Assembly (NCBI GenBank): GCA_035308965.1 | Contig: DATGFN010000060.1 | Coordinates: 62,001 to 126,000 of the forward strand | DNA from: DASYXZ01 sp035308965 | Lineage (GTDB): Bacteria; Acidobacteriota; Terriglobia; UBA7540 | Reading direction: 5' to 3' | Length of the DNA stretch: 64,000 nucleotides | Part shown: positions 33,966-43,606 of the stretch, in pieces | Numbering within the stretch: position 1 is the first letter of the stretch | Layout: every line of letters starts with the position of its first letter | Made by a program: the position numbers and the translations under genes | Notes under the pieces: generated by a model | What the model was told of the DNA's origin: nothing | Seen by the model: the letters and a program-made list of their open reading frames with translations, nothing else | Databases searched by the model: none

Positions 33966-36900
33966 AATTTCTTCCCCGATGCTGCGGGCGCTTCGTGGGA
34001 CGCTGTGTCTCCGGCGCCCAGGTACTTCTTTATTTCGGCAATCAACTGATCTTCTTGCACCGGCTTGGTGAGGAATCCGGCCGCGCCCTCTTTCAATGCT
34101 TTCTCGCGATGTTTGTCGCCCGCGCGAGAGGTGAGCACCACCACCGGAAGACCGCGCGTGGCGGGGTTCTGGCGAAGATGCGCCATTAATTCGTAGCCGC
34201 TGGTGCGCGGCATTTCGAGGTCGGTAAGGACCATGTGGCATTCGCCCTGGCTGGCAATTTCCAGCGCTTCGAGGCCGTCGGAGGCATACTTGACTTTGTA
34301 TCCGGCCTTCTCGATCATGCGGCCCACAAAGCGCCGCACGCTGATGGAATCGTCCGCCAGCAAAACGACTTTCTCCACTTTCACCGGCTCCTCGCTGACT
34401 TGGCTGTCGGGCGCCGGGGCGGCAAATTGCGGAATCATGGAGGCGGTGATCAGGCCTTGTTCCTGGGCGTCAGCACCCACCAGCCGGGAAACCTCGATCA
34501 GGAGGATGGGGCTGCCGTCGGGGGCGATGGTGGCGCCGGAAAACAACTTGATGTTGCGCATGAAATCGCCCATGCCCTTGATCACAATTTCGTCTTTACG
34601 CAGCACTTCCTCAACGATGATGCCCACCTGCCTGCCGCTGACGTTGACGATGACCATGCGATAGTAGCCGTTCACCGGTTCCACCCGCTCCAGGCCCAGA
34701 CGGGCGTCGAGGCGCACGATTTCGGTGACTTGATCGCGCACGCGGGTGAGTAGCTTGCCGCCCACTTCTTCGATTTCTGAAACGCGCAAGCGGCGAATCT
34801 CTTCCACGCAGGCCAGGGGAATTCCAAACACCCACTTGCCGTTGCGCAGGAAAAGCGCCTGAGTAATTACCAGTGTGAGCGGCACCTTGAGGGTGAAGCG
34901 AGTGCCCACGCCCTTCTCGGTTTCGATGGATATCTCGCCGTTCAACGCGGTCAGGTTGGCGCGCACCACATCCAGCCCCACGCCCCGCCCTGCCAGTTCG
35001 GTCTTGCGGGAAGCGGTGGAGAAGCCGGGACGGAAGAGGAATTCGAGCAACTCGCGCTCGGTGAAGCGCGCGGCCTCTTCGCTCGAGGCCAGTTGCTGGG
35101 CGGTGACCGTGCTGCGAATCCTTTCGTAGTCGATGCCGCCGCCGTCGTCTTCCACCTCAATGTAAATCTGGTTGCCGCGGTGATAGGCGCGCAGAGCCAC
35201 CTGGCCCTGCGCGGGCTTGCCGTTTGCGGCGCGCTGCTCGGCGGATTCGATGCCGTGGGCGATTGAATTGCGCACCAGGTGGATGAGTGGATCGGAAATC
35301 TGCTGAATGATGCCGTTGTCAAGATCCGTCTCCGCGCCGGCGAGAACCAACTCCACCTGCTTGCCCGCCGCCTTGGCCGCGTCACGCGCGGTGCGCGAAA
35401 GGCGCGTGTAAAGGTTGCCGATGGGCACCATGCGCGCTTCCGTGATCTCGTCCTGGAGGCGATGGGCCAGATTGGTGAACTCATCGATGTCGGAGTCCAC
35501 GTGGCGCACAAAGCGCCCGAGCTGGGTAAGTACCTCGGTGAGGTCGGCGGAAATTTCGGTGAGCGACCGCGAAAGAATATTGAAGTCGTCGTAACGGTCC
35601 CATTCGAGGTCGCTGAATTCGGGCGCCGCTGAATCGCGGAATTGCGCCGTCAAAGAGAAACTGGCGGCGAGCGCGGGACGGATTTCCGCGGAGCGCTCCC
35701 CGTGCGAGGCGGAGGCCATATGGGTGAATTCGTAGCGCTCCTGGAATTCGCCGACTTTGTCCGTCAATCGGCCCTTGGAAAAGTTGAGCACTTCGGCCAG
35801 GCGTTCGAGTTCGCCCAGGCGTCCCAGGATGCGGGTACGGTTGATGACCAGTTCGCCCACCGCGTTCATCATCCTGTCCAGACGCTCGAGCGGGACGCGC
35901 ACGGATTTCGACTGAGAGGCGGAAGTCAGATCCTTGACGGGCGCCGGTAATGACGCCGCGAGCTGGTTTGAAGCCGCGTGAGGATCCACGGCGACCACCG
36001 ACGGGAATTCCTCAACCGGGCTCGCCACGATTTCATGGGGTTCGATTGAAGCGATTTCAACATCGGCGGAAAGCTCAGGCATGGGCGCCTGCTCAACCGC
36101 AGTTTCAACGGGAGCAACGGGCAGCTCCTTGATTGATTGTTCGTGGGCTTGTTCTCCCGATGCGATCCGCGCCATCCGGCCAATAAGCATGGCCACCGTG
36201 TTTTGGATGGTCGCCTCATCAGGCCACTGGTAATAGATAAATTTCTTGAGAACGTCAACGACTTCAAGGCAAACGTCCACGATTTCGGCGCTGGGACGCA
36301 GTTGGCCTTCACGGAGGAGGCCGACCAAATCTTCGGCGCGATGGGCCACATGTGCGATCCGTTGCAGGCCGACTTGCGCCGCCGATCCTTTGACCGTGTG
36401 CATGGCCCGGAAGAGACGATTAATAACTTCGGGAGTTGGAATGGCTTCGAGTTCGAGCAGACATTCGGTGACCGCCTGCAAGTGCTCTTCGGCTTCGGGA
36501 ATAAAGAAGTCGAGTATCTCGGAGGGAACCTCGCTGTCTTCGGGGAGAGGATCGACCGCTGCCACTGAGATTTCCGGTATCGTTTCTTCCGCGCCCGCCT
36601 CCGTGGACTCGGGAGTCGAAAGCTCGGAGCAGTCTGGGGCCGGTTCCACCGGGATGGGTTGCATAGTCTCTTTGCAAGATTGGGGGACAGGATCTTCCGA
36701 ATACGCGGGAGCAATCGCCTCCGCAGGAGCGAAGTCCTCGGCGGGCGCGGCCGCGAATTCAGCCTGGGGTTCCTGCGGCGCGGCTCCCGGAGTTTCAATT
36801 ACTGCCGGCTCCGGAGTTTCTTCCTGGCTGGGCTCCGCCGCCTGAAATGCAAACGGATATTTCTCCTTGAACGCGATGATATCGTCTTCCGCTTCGATGC

Positions 36901-37231
36901 CGTTGGTGCTCAACTGAAGCAGGTCGGATTCGAGCAGGGCGACGGCATCGTAAACAAATTCAACGATGGAATTAGCAGACTCGGGGCTGATGGGGGAGTT
37001 CTGTGCAAATTGGAACAGGCGGGCGAGCTTGCCGGCGATTTCGGAGAACAAATTGAGGCCGTATTGCGCCGTGCTGTCGGTGAGCGACTGGGAGGAATTG
37101 AAAAGGAGTTCCACCACATCCGGAGCCGGGTAGGGGTCCAGCAGCACGCCGGCGTATTCGCGCAGGATCTGCAACTGCTCGAACGCGGTCTGCGAGAAAA
37201 GCTCGAGATTGTCTGATGCGGACGCGCTCAC
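33962..37231 (-). CDS. cheA: CheA-type hybrid histidine kinase with C-terminal receiver
   Basis: 1,089 aa from a GTG at 37231, which overlaps the cheR stop (GTGA) and has AAGGAG 6 nt upstream; ATG 37252 is a poorer start. Domains: an N-terminal helical Hpt-like region (about 10-110) without the usual H-x-x-K-G motif; an acidic proline-rich linker; an Hpt domain with phospho-accepting His278 in AMHTVKGSA; the dimerisation domain from RMMNAVGELVINRTRI; the ATPase domain with HLVRNSIAHGIE, DDGGGID and GRGVGLDVV; a CheW-like regulatory domain; and a receiver with Asp1004 in LTDLEMPRTSG. This is the layout of ChpA/FrzE-type kinases, which serve pilus or gliding systems more often than flagella. 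Confidence 0.95.
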   Translation of the reverse strand: MSASASDNLELFSQTAFEQLQILREYAGVLLDPYPAPDVVELLFNSSQSLTDSTAQYGLNLFSEIAGKLARLFQFAQNSPISPESANSIVEFVYDAVALLESDLLQLSTNGIEAEDDIIAFKEKYPFAFQAAEPSQEETPEPAVIETPGAAPQEPQAEFAAAPAEDFAPAEAIAPAYSEDPVPQSCKETMQPIPVEPAPDCSELSTPESTEAGAEETIPEISVAAVDPLPEDSEVPSEILDFFIPEAEEHLQAVTECLLELEAIPTPEVINRLFRAMHTVKGSAAQVGLQRIAHVAHRAEDLVGLLREGQLRPSAEIVDVCLEVVDVLKKFIYYQWPDEATIQNTVAMLIGRMARIASGEQAHEQSIKELPVAPVETAVEQAPMPELSADVEIASIEPHEIVASPVEEFPSVVAVDPHAASNQLAASLPAPVKDLTSASQSKSVRVPLERLDRMMNAVGELVINRTRILGRLGELERLAEVLNFSKGRLTDKVGEFQERYEFTHMASASHGERSAEIRPALAASFSLTAQFRDSAAPEFSDLEWDRYDDFNILSRSLTEISADLTEVLTQLGRFVRHVDSDIDEFTNLAHRLQDEITEARMVPIGNLYTRLSRTARDAAKAAGKQVELVLAGAETDLDNGIIQQISDPLIHLVRNSIAHGIESAEQRAANGKPAQGQVALRAYHRGNQIYIEVEDDGGGIDYERIRSTVTAQQLASSEEAARFTERELLEFLFRPGFSTASRKTELAGRGVGLDVVRANLTALNGEISIETEKGVGTRFTLKVPLTLVITQALFLRNGKWVFGIPLACVEEIRRLRVSEIEEVGGKLLTRVRDQVTEIVRLDARLGLERVEPVNGYYRMVIVNVSGRQVGIIVEEVLRKDEIVIKGMGDFMRNIKLFSGATIAPDGSPILLIEVSRLVGADAQEQGLITASMIPQFAAPAPDSQVSEEPVKVEKVVLLADDSISVRRFVGRMIEKAGYKVKYASDGLEALEIASQGECHMVLTDLEMPRTSGYELMAHLRQNPATRGLPVVVLTSRAGDKHREKALKEGAAGFLTKPVQEDQLIAEIKKYLGAGDTASHEAPAASGKKL

Positions 37232-38091
37232 GCCTGGCTCCTTGAATTGCATGGGGCGGTTTCTCCGCCCGGCTTGCGATAGAGCATGAAATCGTCGAAG
37301 ACAATCCTTTCAAACTTGGTGGGCGCATTGCCCAGTGAATCCGAGTGGCCGAGCATCAGGTAGCCGCCCGGCTCCAGGCAGTCATAAAAGCAGCGAATCA
37401 GTTGCTCACGCTTCTCGTCGGAAAAGTAAATCAGGACGTTCATGCAAAAAATGCAATCCATCCGGCCGAGATAGAGGCACTGCACCAGATTCATCACCAC
37501 AAATGAAACTTTGCTCCGGATCGCCGGCTTCACCTGATATTGGCCGGCCACGGGCGTGAAACACGACTCGATTTGTTGCGCCGTCATGCTGGCGACAGCC
37601 CGGGGCGAATAGACGGCCTGAGAGGCGCGGGCGATGGCCTGGCGGCTGACGTCGGTGGCAAGGATTTCTGTTTCCCAACCCGTGGCAAATGACGGACTCT
37701 CCGCGACAGCGATCGAAATGGAGTAAGGCTCTTCGCCGGTGGAGCAACCCGCGCTCCAGATGCGCAGCTTGCGCGGTTTGGCCCAAAGCTTCTTGGTGTA
37801 AACCTCGGGCAGCACGCGCATCTTGAGCGCCTTGAAGGCGGATGGATATCGGAAGAATGAAGTTTCGTGAGTGAGCATCCGTTGCAAGAGCGCCTCGTAC
37901 TCGACGTTGGAGGAAAGAAGAATGGGCATCAGCTCGGCCGGCCCCGCCAGGCCCTTGGCTTGGACGTGGTCGCGGATGCGCGTACTGAAGAAGCGCTCGC
38001 GTGAGCTGTCAAAGCGAATGCCCGAGCGTTGCTCGATTAGCTCGCGAAATTCGTTGAGGTTCTGCTCGCCGATTGTGCTGGTACTGTTCAT
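37228..38091 (-). CDS. cheR: CheR-type chemoreceptor glutamate methyltransferase
   Basis: 287 aa. N-terminal helical domain (about 12-75) ending in HETSFFR (75-81), then the SAM-dependent domain with GCSTGEEPYS (115-124), LATDVSRQA and FCMNVLIYFSDE. No TPR extension. It sits between the receptor and kinase genes and overlaps cheA by four bases, so it is presumably dedicated to the adjacent MCP, paired with the CheB downstream. Confidence 0.95.
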   Translation of the reverse strand: MNSTSTIGEQNLNEFRELIEQRSGIRFDSSRERFFSTRIRDHVQAKGLAGPAELMPILLSSNVEYEALLQRMLTHETSFFRYPSAFKALKMRVLPEVYTKKLWAKPRKLRIWSAGCSTGEEPYSISIAVAESPSFATGWETEILATDVSRQAIARASQAVYSPRAVASMTAQQIESCFTPVAGQYQVKPAIRSKVSFVVMNLVQCLYLGRMDCIFCMNVLIYFSDEKREQLIRCFYDCLEPGGYLMLGHSDSLGNAPTKFERIVFDDFMLYRKPGGETAPCNSRSQA

Positions 38092-38164
38092 CTCTCCCCT
38101 TTGTTATTTTGAACTGCCCGCCCGGCGTATCTCGCCGGGGCGGGCAGTAACCGGTTCTGCCGCG

Positions 38165-39601
38165 CTAACGGCCGGCGGCAGCCGCCTGGGGCGCGTGATC
38201 AGCCTCAGCCGGTCCTATCCGGAATTGAGAAAGCACTCCGTTCAATTGTTCAGAGAGCTTCACCATGTGTTCAACCGTCGTGGTGGTCTGGCGAGCGCCT
38301 TCCGACGTCTGGCGCGTGATGTTGGAGATAATCTGCATGGCGTTGGCCACTCCTTCCGTGCCGCGCACCTGCTGCTTGGAAGCGAGTGAGATTTCCTGAA
38401 CCAATTCGGCGGATTGACGGACGACGGTGGAGATGGCCTCCAGCGCTTTGCCGGCCTGATCGGCCAGGCGGGCGCCGACTTCCACTTCCTTGGTGCCCTC
38501 TTCCATGACGACCACCGCTTCGCTTGTCTCAGCCTGGATGGCTTTGATGAGAGCGGCAATGTCCTTGGTGGCGGCGCGTGAGTGCTCGGCCAGTCTACGC
38601 ACTTCATCGGCTACCACGGCAAACCCGCGGCCGGCTTCGCCGGCCCGGGCTGCTTCAATCGCCGCGTTCAGTGCCAGCAGGTTGGTCTGTTCGGTGATGT
38701 CGTTAATCACGTTGATGATTTCTGAAATCTCGAGTGAGCGGTCGCCCAGGGACTTGATCCTCTTGGCCGTGGCCTGTACGGAAGCGCGGATGCGCTGCAT
38801 GCCTTCCAGAGTGTCGCGCACGGAGCGGTTGCCCTGCTCGGCGGCTTCGAGAGCCCTTCGCGCGGCCTCGGCGCTGGCCTCGGCGTTGTTCGAAACTTGT
38901 TTCATGGAAACCGTGAGCTCTTCCACGGCGGAAGAAGTGTTGGTGATTTCCTGGTCCTGTTGGGTGGCGCCGGAAGCCATTTGCTCCGAGGCCACAAGAA
39001 TCTCATTGGCGCTGGTGGATACATCGCCCGCCGCCTTGCTGGCGCGCTCCAGTACCTGGGTGAAGTTGTCGAGCATGGAGTTCAGAGCTTCGGCTACGTT
39101 GCCGAACGAGTCGTTGGTCGATTTGGCGCGAAGTCTCAGGTCGCCCTGCGCCACCTGGCTGATCACGGTGAGGAACTGAGAGATGCTGCGCTGCAACGTC
39201 CCCTGCACTTCAGGAGGAGCCAAGGGCGCCGCCACCGAAGTAACCTTCAACGCGGCGCGGCGGAAGTTTTCCACGATCTGCGCGAACTCATCTTCCGATT
39301 TCAAATCCACCGTGGCGCGCGTGTCGCCCGAGGCTACTTTCTTCGAGTACTCGGCCAATTGCTCCACCGGCGCCAGCACCCGCCCGCCGAGAATGGTGAA
39401 GAGCGCGATCACCAGTCCCAGGCAGAGCACCGCCGCGATGGCAAGCGGGACGGCCGCCGCCGAGGGCAGGGAACCGAAGTCGAACATGGATAGCCCGCCT
39501 GATTTTGAGCCCGCGCTGTAGGCGAAGCCCAGCATGGCGATGAGGCACACGACCCCGGCCAGCAATAACGTCCAGATTGTGTTTCGTAAACGACCGTTCA
39601 T
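38165..39601 (-). CDS. Methyl-accepting chemotaxis protein without a large sensor domain
   Basis: 478 aa; AGGAGG lies 6 nt before the ATG. Two membrane helices (about 8-28 and 48-72) are separated by only some 20 residues, so there is no folded periplasmic ligand domain. A HAMP domain (about 73-125) and a second HAMP-like segment (about 140-195) lead to the signalling hairpin, whose tip is ITEQTNLLALNAAIEAARAG with GRGFAVVADEVRRLAE. The C-terminus ends AAAAGR, with no NWETF-type tether for CheR. Such receptors tend to sense membrane or cytoplasmic state or work through partner proteins, as PilJ- and FrzCD-type ones do. Confidence 0.93.
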   Translation of the reverse strand: MNGRLRNTIWTLLLAGVVCLIAMLGFAYSAGSKSGGLSMFDFGSLPSAAAVPLAIAAVLCLGLVIALFTILGGRVLAPVEQLAEYSKKVASGDTRATVDLKSEDEFAQIVENFRRAALKVTSVAAPLAPPEVQGTLQRSISQFLTVISQVAQGDLRLRAKSTNDSFGNVAEALNSMLDNFTQVLERASKAAGDVSTSANEILVASEQMASGATQQDQEITNTSSAVEELTVSMKQVSNNAEASAEAARRALEAAEQGNRSVRDTLEGMQRIRASVQATAKRIKSLGDRSLEISEIINVINDITEQTNLLALNAAIEAARAGEAGRGFAVVADEVRRLAEHSRAATKDIAALIKAIQAETSEAVVVMEEGTKEVEVGARLADQAGKALEAISTVVRQSAELVQEISLASKQQVRGTEGVANAMQIISNITRQTSEGARQTTTTVEHMVKLSEQLNGVLSQFRIGPAEADHAPQAAAAGR

Positions 39602-39639
39602 TCGAACCTCCTGAAACTCGTTCGCCGGTTGGCGAACAC

Positions 39640-40167
39640 CTAAATTATTGGAATCGGAAAAGCTTCGGCCAAGCGGCTGAGATCAAGCGCCAGAGCCAAC
39701 TTGGTTTCGTGGCGCAACATGCCACGGCAATGCAACGCGTCTTTTGGAGCTTCCTCCACCAGCAGCGGTTCAGATGTCAAATAAGTGCCAAACATTTCAT
39801 CAGCGGTAAGACCTACGCGCTGAATTCCCCGCTCCGTGCCTCGTCCCCAGGCCGCCACCACCAGATGAGTGGGCGTTGAATCGGACCGGCGTGCTTCCTG
39901 ATAGGCGATGTCCAGGACAGGAACGATGACCCCGCGCAGGTTGAAAATGCCTTTCAAGAACGGTGGGACCAAAGGAATTCGCGTAAGCGCAGGCCATTCC
40001 ACCACTTCTTCAACCTCGGCAACCGGCAAGCAGTAGCGTTCGCGGCCCGAGCGGAACAGACAATATTGGTGTTTGGGCAGCGCTTCTACCTTTTGTTCGA
40101 CCGGCTCCCCGTTTGGGGAAGCCTCGGGGCTCACATGCAGCCCATCAACTTGGACATCGTTAGGCAT
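39640..40167 (-). CDS. cheW: CheW adaptor, first gene of the chemosensory operon
   Basis: 175 aa from the ATG at 40167; the ribosome site is weak, and an in-frame TTG at 40209 would add 14 residues. After a 35-residue flexible N-terminus, the CheW domain has QYCLFRSGRERYCLPVAEV, the receptor-binding loop region FLKGIFNLRGVIVPVLD, and VGLTADEMFGTY. This is the most canonical of the three CheW proteins and is the likely link between the MCP and CheA. Confidence 0.9.
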   Translation of the reverse strand: MPNDVQVDGLHVSPEASPNGEPVEQKVEALPKHQYCLFRSGRERYCLPVAEVEEVVEWPALTRIPLVPPFLKGIFNLRGVIVPVLDIAYQEARRSDSTPTHLVVAAWGRGTERGIQRVGLTADEMFGTYLTSEPLLVEEAPKDALHCRGMLRHETKLALALDLSRLAEAFPIPII

Positions 40168-40412
40168 AGTCACAGAGAGGAAAGCAATTGGCCTGCCACG
40201 GTCCGCCAACCCGCGACTAATTGCTAAGACTCAGGAACTAAGGGTTTTATTCATGATGGGTAGAATGGGAGGAATGGGGAAAGCCATAGTGGAGACGCTC
40301 TCAAGTCTCACTTGGAGAAAGGCAATAATACAGATTCAGGAGATTATCGCAGCGCGGATTTCGCCGTGGATTTGATTTCCTTGTGGTAGGATGCCGAAGT
40401 TCGGGGAGGACC

Positions 40413-43103
40413 ATGAAAAAGACCATATTTGCATTTCTTATGTTTGTCATTGCCGCCGGCACATCGACGGCTCTCGCGGCTAATCCGCCGGATGGCCGCA
40501 TCTCCTTAAAGGCTGGTTGGGCCATTCAATCTTCTGCCAAGGTCGCGGAAAAAGGCGAGGCGCTTTCAACGGCTGGATACAAACCCGCAAATTGGTATCC
40601 CACTTCCATTCCAAGCACGGTGGTTGCCGCGCTGGTGCGAAACAAAGTCTATCCCGAGCCTTATTTTGGAATGAACCTGCGTTCGATTCCCGGGACCAGT
40701 TACCCCATCGGGCAGAATTTTTCCAATATTGAAATGCCGCCCGACAGTCCCTTCCGAAGTTCGTGGTGGTATCGCACCAGCTTCATGATCCCCAAGACTG
40801 CTCCCGGCCGTCACCTCTGGCTGCACTTTGACGGCATCAACTACCGGGCCAACGTTTGGCTGAACGGACATCAGATCGCGAAATCAACTGAGCTGGTGGG
40901 CATGTGGCGACTTTTTGAATTGGACATCACGGACACGGCTCTGGCCGGACAGAAAAACGCGCTTGCCGTGGAGATTTTTCCGCCCAAACCGGACGATCTC
41001 GCTCTCACCTGGGTTGACTGGAATCCGCTGCCCGCTGATAAGGACATGGGTATTTGGCGGAACGTGTATGTGACCACCAGCGGGCCGGTGACGTTGCGCT
41101 ACCCGCGCACCATCACTAATTTTGACCTGCCCTCACTCGACACGGCGCACCTGACCGTGGTGGCCGAGGCTCATAATGCGACGGACCAGCCCGTGTCGGG
41201 AACTTTGAGCGGCCGCATCGGGACTATTCAATTTTCGCAGCCCGTGCAACTGGGCGCGCAAGAAACCAAGCTGGTGACGTTTGCCCCGAGTGCATTCCCT
41301 CAACTAAATATAGGCAACCCTCGCGTGTGGTGGCCTGCCAAACTCGGGGCCCAGCCGTTGTACGATCTGCATTTGCAATTTGAAGTGGGAAAAGCGGTCT
41401 CCGACCAGGCCGACCAGATGTTTGCGCTCCGCCAGGTGACTTCGGAACTTACGGATAAGGGTTACCGGCTATTTAAAATTAACGGCAAGAATATTTTAAT
41501 TCGCGGGGGAGGCTGGTGTCCGGACATGATGCTGCGTCCCTCGCCTGAGCGCGACGAAGCTCAACTCCGTTATGTGTTGGGCATGAACCTGAATGCGATC
41601 CGTTTTGAGGGAAAGCTTGAGTCGGAAGAATTTCTCTCTCTTTGCGACAAGTACGGCATCCTGGTGCTGGCGGGCTGGTGTTGCTGCGACCATTGGGAAA
41701 AATGGAAGAGTTGGAAGACGGAGGACTATACGGTGGCCTCCGAATCGCTGCGTGATCAGCTCCGCCGGTTGGGCGCTCACCCCTGCGTTTTTGACTGGCT
41801 TTATGGCAGCGACAATCCTCCTCCACCTGATGTCGAGTCCAGCTACCTGAAAGTGATCAAGGAAACGCTCTGGCCGAATCCCTATCAGTCTTCCGCCACC
41901 GCCAAGCCCACCAAGGGCCTGGAAAATTCGGGCGTGAAAATGAACGGCCCTTATGAATACGTCTCCTCCGATTACTGGCTTCAGGACACCGAAAACGGCG
42001 GAGGCTTTGGCTTCAGCACCGAGATCAGTCCGGGTCCCGCGATCCCTCCTGTGGCCAGCCTTCGCATGATGCTGCCGGCCGATCACCTTTGGCCCATCGA
42101 CGACTTTTGGAATTTCCATACTGGCGGGGGTGAGTTCAAAAACCTCGACGTCTTTACAACCGCGCTCGAGCGGCGTTACGGCAAAGCTGCAAACCTGGAT
42201 GACTACGCGGAAAAATCACAAATAATGACCTACGAGGGCCAGCGCGCCATGTTTGAAAGTTATGGGCGCAACAAATATACCTCCACCGGCGTGATTCAGT
42301 GGATGCTGAACAATGCCTGGCCGTCGCTGATCTGGCATCTGTTTGACTATTACCTGCGTCCGGCGGGAGGCTATTACGGCACGCAGAAAGCTTGCGAGCT
42401 CCTGCACGTTCAATATTCTTATGACGACGCCTCCGTGGTGGTGGTGAACTCGCTTTATCAGGACTTCAAGGATTTCAAGGTGACCGCCAAGGTTTATAAT
42501 CTGGACCTGACACCCAAATTTTCGCGCGACGTCCGCGTGGAAATTGGTCCGGACAGCTCCACTCGCGTCCTCGAGATTCCCAAGATTGCGGATCTGTCCA
42601 CAACCTACTTCTTACAATTACGCCTGGAAGACCACCTGGGCGCGCTCGTGAGTTCAAACTTCTACTGGCTCTCAACCAAACCGGATGAACAGGACTGGGC
42701 CGGAACGAAGTGGTACTACACGCCCGTGAAGTCCTATGCGGACTTCACCAGTCTCAAAGACCTGCCTCGGGCCGAAGTGAAGGTTTCGGGCAGTTTCGAG
42801 CGCAAGGGGAATGACCAGGTGGCTCAAGTCATGGTTGAAAATCGAAGCTCGCACCTGGCCTTCTTCGTTCACCTTCAGGTGATGAAGAAGAAAGGCGGCG
42901 ATGAAGTGTTGCCCGTTCTGTGGGAGGACAATTACTTCGAACTGATGCCCCGCGAGAGCCGAAAACTGACTGCAACCTACATGGGCCCGAACGGGTTGGG
43001 AGCGGGCGCAGTGGTGGAGGCGGACGGGTGGAACGTCCAGCCCGCTTCGGCTGAACTGGGACCGCGCCAGGGCCACGCGAATGCTTCGGTCGAGAAACAT
43101 TAG
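40413..43103 (+). CDS. Glycoside hydrolase family 2, exo-beta-D-glucosaminidase-like
   Basis: 896 aa from ATG 40413 with GGAGGA just upstream. Signal peptide (1-23, ending ALA) then the GH2 order: galactose-binding-like domain (PFRSSWWYRTSFMIP, LHFDGINYRANVWLNG), Ig-like domain, a TIM barrel and C-terminal beta domains. In the barrel the usual Asn-Glu acid/base pair is replaced by Ser466-Asp467 (WLYGSDNPPPPD), and the nucleophile is Glu537 (FSTEISPGP). Ser-Asp with this spacing is the hallmark of chitosan-degrading exo-beta-D-glucosaminidases such as CsxA (Asp469/Glu541), unlike beta-galactosidases or mannosidases. It probably releases glucosamine from chitosan oligomers in the periplasm or outside. 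Confidence 0.88.
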   Translation: MKKTIFAFLMFVIAAGTSTALAANPPDGRISLKAGWAIQSSAKVAEKGEALSTAGYKPANWYPTSIPSTVVAALVRNKVYPEPYFGMNLRSIPGTSYPIGQNFSNIEMPPDSPFRSSWWYRTSFMIPKTAPGRHLWLHFDGINYRANVWLNGHQIAKSTELVGMWRLFELDITDTALAGQKNALAVEIFPPKPDDLALTWVDWNPLPADKDMGIWRNVYVTTSGPVTLRYPRTITNFDLPSLDTAHLTVVAEAHNATDQPVSGTLSGRIGTIQFSQPVQLGAQETKLVTFAPSAFPQLNIGNPRVWWPAKLGAQPLYDLHLQFEVGKAVSDQADQMFALRQVTSELTDKGYRLFKINGKNILIRGGGWCPDMMLRPSPERDEAQLRYVLGMNLNAIRFEGKLESEEFLSLCDKYGILVLAGWCCCDHWEKWKSWKTEDYTVASESLRDQLRRLGAHPCVFDWLYGSDNPPPPDVESSYLKVIKETLWPNPYQSSATAKPTKGLENSGVKMNGPYEYVSSDYWLQDTENGGGFGFSTEISPGPAIPPVASLRMMLPADHLWPIDDFWNFHTGGGEFKNLDVFTTALERRYGKAANLDDYAEKSQIMTYEGQRAMFESYGRNKYTSTGVIQWMLNNAWPSLIWHLFDYYLRPAGGYYGTQKACELLHVQYSYDDASVVVVNSLYQDFKDFKVTAKVYNLDLTPKFSRDVRVEIGPDSSTRVLEIPKIADLSTTYFLQLRLEDHLGALVSSNFYWLSTKPDEQDWAGTKWYYTPVKSYADFTSLKDLPRAEVKVSGSFERKGNDQVAQVMVENRSSHLAFFVHLQVMKKKGGDEVLPVLWEDNYFELMPRESRKLTATYMGPNGLGAGAVVEADGWNVQPASAELGPRQGHANASVEKH

Positions 43104-43133
43104 AGGTCAAGTGCAGCCTCAATACCGACGAAG

Positions 43134-43189
43134 GGGGAGGGCTTGCCCTCCCCTTGGGGCGTTACAGTAGGGGAGCGATCCGCGCTCCC
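43134..43189. repeat. Two adjacent GC-rich hairpin elements
   Basis: GGGGAGGGC (43134-43142) pairs with GCCCTCCCC (43145-43153), and GGGAGCG (43171-43177) with CGCTCCC (43183-43189). They begin 30 bp after the GH2 stop and may stabilise or end its message, but the design matches the repeats at 18157-18238. Confidence 0.55.
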
Positions 43190-43384
43190 GCTTTCAGGAG
43201 CCCGATACACGCTATCGAAGTCCATCCTTTGCTCACGCGGGAGGGCAGAACCCACCCCTGCCTGCCTTGGGGCTAGTTCCAAGCAAATTCGACAAGCAAT
43301 CGGAGAAACAATCCAATACTTCGCGGGCAATGAGTGTGCGCTCGATGCACTCGCATGGATGAAGTAGTGTCTGGGATTGCATCG

Positions 43385-43471
43385 CTGGGAGCGCGGGCGT
43401 CCCGCCCGCTTTTTCATTTGATTGCGAGCGAGCCCAAGTGCATCACGTGGCGCCCCGGCCCGCGCTCCCAG
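43385..43471. repeat. Inverted repeat with 14-bp perfect arms
   Basis: CTGGGAGCGCGGGC (43385-43398) and GCCCGCGCTCCCAG (43458-43471) enclose 59 bp. An inner hairpin GCGGGCGTCCCGCCCGC followed by TTTTT could terminate plus-strand transcription. The size and terminal symmetry are those of a small non-autonomous repeat element. Confidence 0.65.
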
Positions 43472-43606
43472 GGAAATTAAGACACCACTTAGGATGGAGA
43501 GTGTGCCTGGCATCACGACTTGGGGTGACGATGGTCACAGACCGTGGAAAGCGGAAAATGAGTTAATAGGCACACGATCGAGCTAGATTTCAAGGAGGAA
43601 GACTAT

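Larger units (their letters stand above)
43104..43606. other. 503-bp intergenic region rich in GC palindromes
   Basis: No credible gene. It contains three hairpin-forming elements (43134-43153, 43171-43189, 43385-43471). Otherwise only the ribosome site of the next gene is seen. Confidence 0.5.
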
